Both the position numbers and the translations under genes were made by a program. Source: Lactobacillus kimbladii (lineage in GTDB: Bacteria > Bacillota > Bacilli > Lactobacillales > Lactobacillaceae). Taken from it: a stretch of DNA of 64,000 nucleotides. The stretch's first letter is position 1; every line of letters begins with the position of its first letter. The notes below the pieces were generated by a model that was not told the DNA's origin, did not search any database, and worked only from the letters and a program-made list of their open reading frames with translations. Where the stretch lies: the NCBI RefSeq assembly GCF_000970755.1, contig NZ_KQ034007.1:1712214-1776213 (forward strand). The letters are read 5' to 3'. Positions 60,796 to 64,000 of the stretch are shown one piece after another.

Positions 60796-60850
60796 AACGT
60801 AAATTGCACCTCAGTATTGTAAGATCTGCGTAGGAATTTAAAACTTCCAT
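60796..60850 (-). CDS. Leader ORF start upstream of the second candidate toxin
   Basis: ATG at 60850 after GGAAGGTGATG begins MEVLNSYADLTIL, alike in pattern to the leader at 32682. Its frame runs on through the toxin gene to 60647, giving Cys-rich sequence that looks non-coding. I show only the part that precedes the toxin frame. Confidence 0.35.
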
Positions 60851-61193
60851 AGGCATCACCTTCCTTTGAAGTGCCACCGCTCATATTAACTTTTCCGGTT
60901 AATACAATTATAACATATAAAATACGTCCAAACGCTGATAAAATAAAGCTTTATAGCTTGTGCATTATACTCGATTTAAGATTCACAAACATAAGAATCA
61001 GAAAAAGAAAATTAATAATGTCGTAATCGAGTTACTCACTTTTTAAACTAAGCATTTGCTGATTTACAATAAAAGCTGTGAACCAAAATTAGGCTTAAAT
61101 ATAAGTTTGGTTTTCGACAAAAGGTATTTAGAAATATTGATTAAGAATAGGATCAAAAAGATAAAGAAATGGATTAGAAGAAAGGTTCTAATT
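60851..61193. other. Gap with the toxin mRNA promoter
   Basis: On the minus strand a TATAAT lies at ~60912-60917, with GAGCGGTGGC near the expected 5' end of the mRNA (60872-60881). The remainder up to 61193 is AT-rich, and I see no gene in it. Confidence 0.4.
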
Positions 61194-61930
61194 ATGGTTT
61201 TCGATGTTTTTTTAAAAAAGCAAAAGCCGTTGATGCTAAAGCTTATGTTTTAGGGATAATGGCCGATGATTATCGCCAATACAGAATAGAATCATTAGAC
61301 AATGATTCTAAAAGTTTTGCTAAGCTTATATTTAACTTAATCATTCAAGAATCGTATAAGCATTTAAAGGATGACACTTTTATTAGTCCTGATGTAATCT
61401 TCGATATGATTAGCAAGCAGATTGACAACGTATCTAATTTCCCTACAGAAAAGTTTGACTTTGATTCTATAAACCTTGCGCCAATTTCAACCGTAAAACT
61501 CCCCAATTTGCTTTTGGGCAAAAGAATAAACAAAGAAGCAAATAGATTAGCTAAAGGTTTAGATGAAGTTACAAATTATGTTGAGTACGGCCATTACATG
61601 CTTTTCTATAATGACGATGATCAGATCTTTTCCTTAAAAGACAATGAAGAAAGGAATCTTGCCCTAGTTTTCTACTACTTTATTGATGGATGTAGAAAAT
61701 ATAAACTGAAACCTCATCACATGTTAAGAGCCATTAAAGAACAAGCATACAAGCTAAGAGCGACACTTCTCTTCAAATCCAAGACAAATCCCCCACTATT
61801 GTTCTATAAACTCGGAAGTGGCGATAGATATGACTACTGCAGAGATGTTTCAGAATTTGAAAAAGATCAGAAAATAAAATCAGCAATGTTAAAGCTTGCA
61901 AAGCAAGATGTTGGCCCTTTTGGTGAGTAG
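61194..61930 (+). pseudogene. Hypothetical protein gene interrupted by a T7-A6 homopolymer frameshift
   Basis: ATG at 61194 with AAAGG upstream reads MVFDVF and enters the tract GTTTTTTTAAAAAAGC; in that frame translation stops at 61253. In the next frame, the sequence continues KKAKAVDAKAYVLGIMADDYRQYR and stays open to 61930. The combined protein would be about 245 residues, soluble and Asp/Lys-rich. An internal ATG at 61259 could make a 223-residue product but has no properly placed ribosome site. A one-base change in the tract restores the gene, so this may be a decayed gene, phase variation or a sequencing error. Function unknown. Confidence 0.6.
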
Positions 61931-61945
61931 ATATGGTAGAATTAA

Positions 61946-62020
61946 GGGAGTTCATTGGTAACTTCTTTCTAGAATTTTGGGTAATTACATTCTATCAGAG
62001 AAGTCCAATGGACTTTTTTC
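61946..62020 (+). terminator. Long imperfect hairpin terminator
   Basis: GAGTTCATTGG pairs with CCAATGGACTT (two G-U), enclosing ACTTCT/AGAAGT and AGAAT/ATTCT, then six T. About 70 nt in all. Confidence 0.65.
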
Positions 62021-62489
62021 ATTTTCTAATCAGGGCAAGTGTTCAACTTCATTTTACAATTTACCTAAATTTTAAATATGCTTTATAGACTAGTCACAAA
62101 AATTTTAGTTATATGTAAAATTTCTCCGTCTGGTATAAAAAAGCACGCATAATTTTTCTTTATATTTTCTTTATATTTTGAAGAAATAGCATGTTTTTGA
62201 CTTTTAAAATCAATTTCAAAGCTAAAAATTTAGATATCATGCTCACAAATCATTATTATCATAATTTAGTAATAATTTTGTTTTAAAGTATATAGTTTCT
62301 TGGGATTCAACGATCATTTAACCAATTTCAGAAAAATGTTTCATAATAGTTAAAGAAAGTTGAATTTAACTATTAAAAAAGCTCATCTTAAATATTTGAA
62401 TTCAGGTCATGCTTGAAAGTTTTTTAAGACTAATTTTTAATTCTTCAGCATTAGCAATCAAAATCCGGTATCATTTCATTCCTGTACTT
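62021..62489. other. AT-rich gap with a short IS30-end-like stretch
   Basis: At 62039-62068 GTGTTCAACTTCATTTTACAA and the following bases resemble the end of an IS30-like element, as at 60270. Nothing else is recognisable; no gene on either strand. Confidence 0.4.
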
Positions 62490-64000
62490 TTAACTAATTG
62501 GGATTAGCTGCTTATCTTCTAATTTGTAGGCATGGGTGAACTTACTTTGCAAGTCTTCTGGAATATGATGATCAATCTCAACCACTGTCAAGTCGGAAGA
62601 TAAAATCATTTCATGAATCTCATGGGCGGTTTGTGGGTCAAGGGATGCGGTACCCTCATCAATCAGTAAAAAGTTACGATTATATAAAAAGGCACGAGCA
62701 ATTTCTATACGTTTCTTTTCTCCACCTGACAAGTTAGTTCCGTCTTCTTGAATTACGGCGTCAAGGCCAATCTTTTGCATTAATGGCGTTAAACCCGCTT
62801 CTTGAATGGCATGCTCAATCTCTTGGTTAGAAAAGTCACGCCCCAAAGTCAGGTTAAAGCGCAAGGTATCATGAAAAATATTCGAATCCTGATTGACTTC
62901 TCCAAAGTAATCAGGCTGAGGAGAAACAGCCTTACCATTTGGTTCAACTAATTCCACTGTTCCCTTGTTTGGTTGGATAATATTTGCCATTAATCTGAGC
63001 AATGTGCTCTTACCCTGGCCGCTGCGACCAGTCAGCAGAATTTTATCACCACGATTAACCGTCAAGCTGGCATTTTGAATAATAGTCTTATCCTGATAGC
63101 CAAAAGTCACACCATTGAGTTGCAAGTCTTTGAAATCTATTGTCGTCATCTCGTCACTGAGAGTAGACTGCGGTAATTCCTTGATATTAGTCACTTTTGT
63201 TAACAAGGGTTTAGCCGAGTTAATCGTTGTCATTGACCGGTTGATGGCCAAGATAGAATTTACGATCCAAGAACTGGAATACTGAACCATAATAAAGGAA
63301 GAAAGAGGCAAGCGCTTGTCTAAAACAAATAAAATACCAATCCCAATGGGCAAAAATGATAAGGTATAAGCCAGAATACCAGCCAGTAAATTGCTCATGG
63401 CAATCGTATTTTCCCGTTTCTGCTTCGCTTCAGCTGTTTCAGTAATTGCCTTCTTGCCTTTCAGTAAAAAGAAAGGCATCGCATTATAATGCAAGATTAG
63501 GTCAATGTGCTTGAGGTAATCCGACATAAATCCCGTGTACTTACCAACACTAGCACTCCAAGCTTTAGAGCTTTCCATAACCCGTTTAGCCATAATTTTT
63601 GGAGCAATTGCTGAAATAACTGAAAAAAGCATAAAAACAAGAGTCAGGATAAAGTTCGCATTGATAGCCATAGCCAAACATAGCAGCAGGTTAACAATAG
63701 AAGTGATTAAATTAAATACTTCTTTGACGTAATTATTTTCTACCAACTCTAAATCATTGGTGACAAATGATAACTTATCAGAAACTGGTTCTTGTTGTTT
63801 AACAAAATCAGAAGATAGCAGATCACTGCGCACGTTCTTATTGAAGAGGTAGATGTTCCGATTTAGCGTCCTCTCGTAAAAGTAGCGGGCAACAGTTAAT
63901 AAGAAAATAATCAGAACAATCAAACAGACTTCTAGAACTACTCGTCTTTTATCACCAGCTTCGACCATGGCAAAGATTTGCGAATAAGACCACGTGTTAA
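62490..64000 (-). CDS. ABC exporter, fused membrane and ATP-binding domains (5' end outside window)
   Basis: The frame is open from the stop at 62490 to the right edge with no stop, so the N terminus is missing; an internal ATG at 63968 is not the true start since the preceding codons (SYSQIFA) fit the family. At least five membrane segments remain (up to ~residue 260 of the visible part). The ATPase domain has Walker A LLTGRSGQGKSTLL, signature LSGGEKKRIEIAR, Walker B LLIDEGTASLD and switch EIDHH. A half-size exporter that works as a homo- or heterodimer; substrate could be a lipid, peptide or drug. Confidence 0.9.
   Translation of the reverse strand, partial: NTWSYSQIFAMVEAGDKRRVVLEVCLIVLIIFLLTVARYFYERTLNRNIYLFNKNVRSDLLSSDFVKQQEPVSDKLSFVTNDLELVENNYVKEVFNLITSIVNLLLCLAMAINANFILTLVFMLFSVISAIAPKIMAKRVMESSKAWSASVGKYTGFMSDYLKHIDLILHYNAMPFFLLKGKKAITETAEAKQKRENTIAMSNLLAGILAYTLSFLPIGIGILFVLDKRLPLSSFIMVQYSSSWIVNSILAINRSMTTINSAKPLLTKVTNIKELPQSTLSDEMTTIDFKDLQLNGVTFGYQDKTIIQNASLTVNRGDKILLTGRSGQGKSTLLRLMANIIQPNKGTVELVEPNGKAVSPQPDYFGEVNQDSNIFHDTLRFNLTLGRDFSNQEIEHAIQEAGLTPLMQKIGLDAVIQEDGTNLSGGEKKRIEIARAFLYNRNFLLIDEGTASLDPQTAHEIHEMILSSDLTVVEIDHHIPEDLQSKFTHAYKLEDKQLIPIS

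Noticed and set aside
60647-60877. 76-residue Cys-rich protein
   Set aside because: It is out of frame with a clear membrane helix plus basic tail; only the first codons of the frame are likely to be a leader.

Overview
The window comes from a low-GC Firmicute, almost certainly an S-layer-forming Lactobacillus of the L. acidophilus / helveticus / crispatus / kefiranofaciens clade. The reasons are at least seven proteins with lactobacillary SLAP (S-layer attachment) domains, an S-layer-type gene with a long structured leader, PepO, a nucleoside deoxyribosyltransferase very like the classical L. leichmannii enzyme, a D-aspartate-ligase/AsnH-type pair for the peptidoglycan cross-bridge, and many AAGGAGG ribosome binding sites. 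No rRNA, tRNA, CRISPR array or intact insertion sequence was seen.

Layout. 1-10.6 kb (minus strand): cell-surface block with a truncated SLAP/Ser-Asn-repeat protein, a cation/proton antiporter, two SLAP-anchored peptidoglycan hydrolases (amidase, glucosaminidase), a competence-type sigma factor next to a ComK-like regulator, an S-layer-like protein and a DUF1659/DUF2922 pair. 10.8-24.7 kb: a membrane-anchored unknown, Kup potassium uptake, a candidate structured small RNA downstream of pepO, PepO, an MFS transporter, the ATP-grasp ligase/AsnH pair, a phosphoesterase and Tag glycosylase. 24.7-31.8 kb: a PhnC-PhnE-PhnE transporter with two PhnD lipoproteins, each preceded by a short leader ORF that runs into a terminator-like hairpin; then UspA, a tyrosine phosphatase and deoxyribosyltransferase.

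31.8-33.0 kb: a type I toxin-antitoxin locus (30-residue holin-like toxin) whose antisense RNA unit is tandemly duplicated, so one copy has lost its toxin. 33-38.7 kb: amidotransferase, two transporters, small unknowns, and decayed pieces of Rgg-type regulators and an IS3 transposase. 38.9-51.4 kb: an accessory region with an unannotated 31-residue peptide, small membrane proteins, a DUF1430/lactococcin-972-type ABC transporter, an intact Rgg-type regulator, three tandem paralogous membrane-anchored beta-strand-repeat (DUF4097-like) proteins, a MazG-like protein, and a BceAB-type peptide-resistance transporter. I read this as an envelope/peptide-interaction island and the most likely place for an undescribed system.

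51.6-58.5 kb: three tandem SLAP paralogs, a HicAB locus with a frameshifted toxin and intact antitoxin, and a BspA-type leucine-rich-repeat protein carrying four C-terminal SLAP repeats. 58.8-64 kb: NADH oxidase, IS30-like scraps, a second type I locus with the same architecture as the first, a gene broken or switched at a T7-A6 tract, and an ABC exporter that runs off the window. The recurring theme is surface display through SLAP domains, plus peptide and antimicrobial handling and small toxin-antitoxin modules sitting among IS debris.
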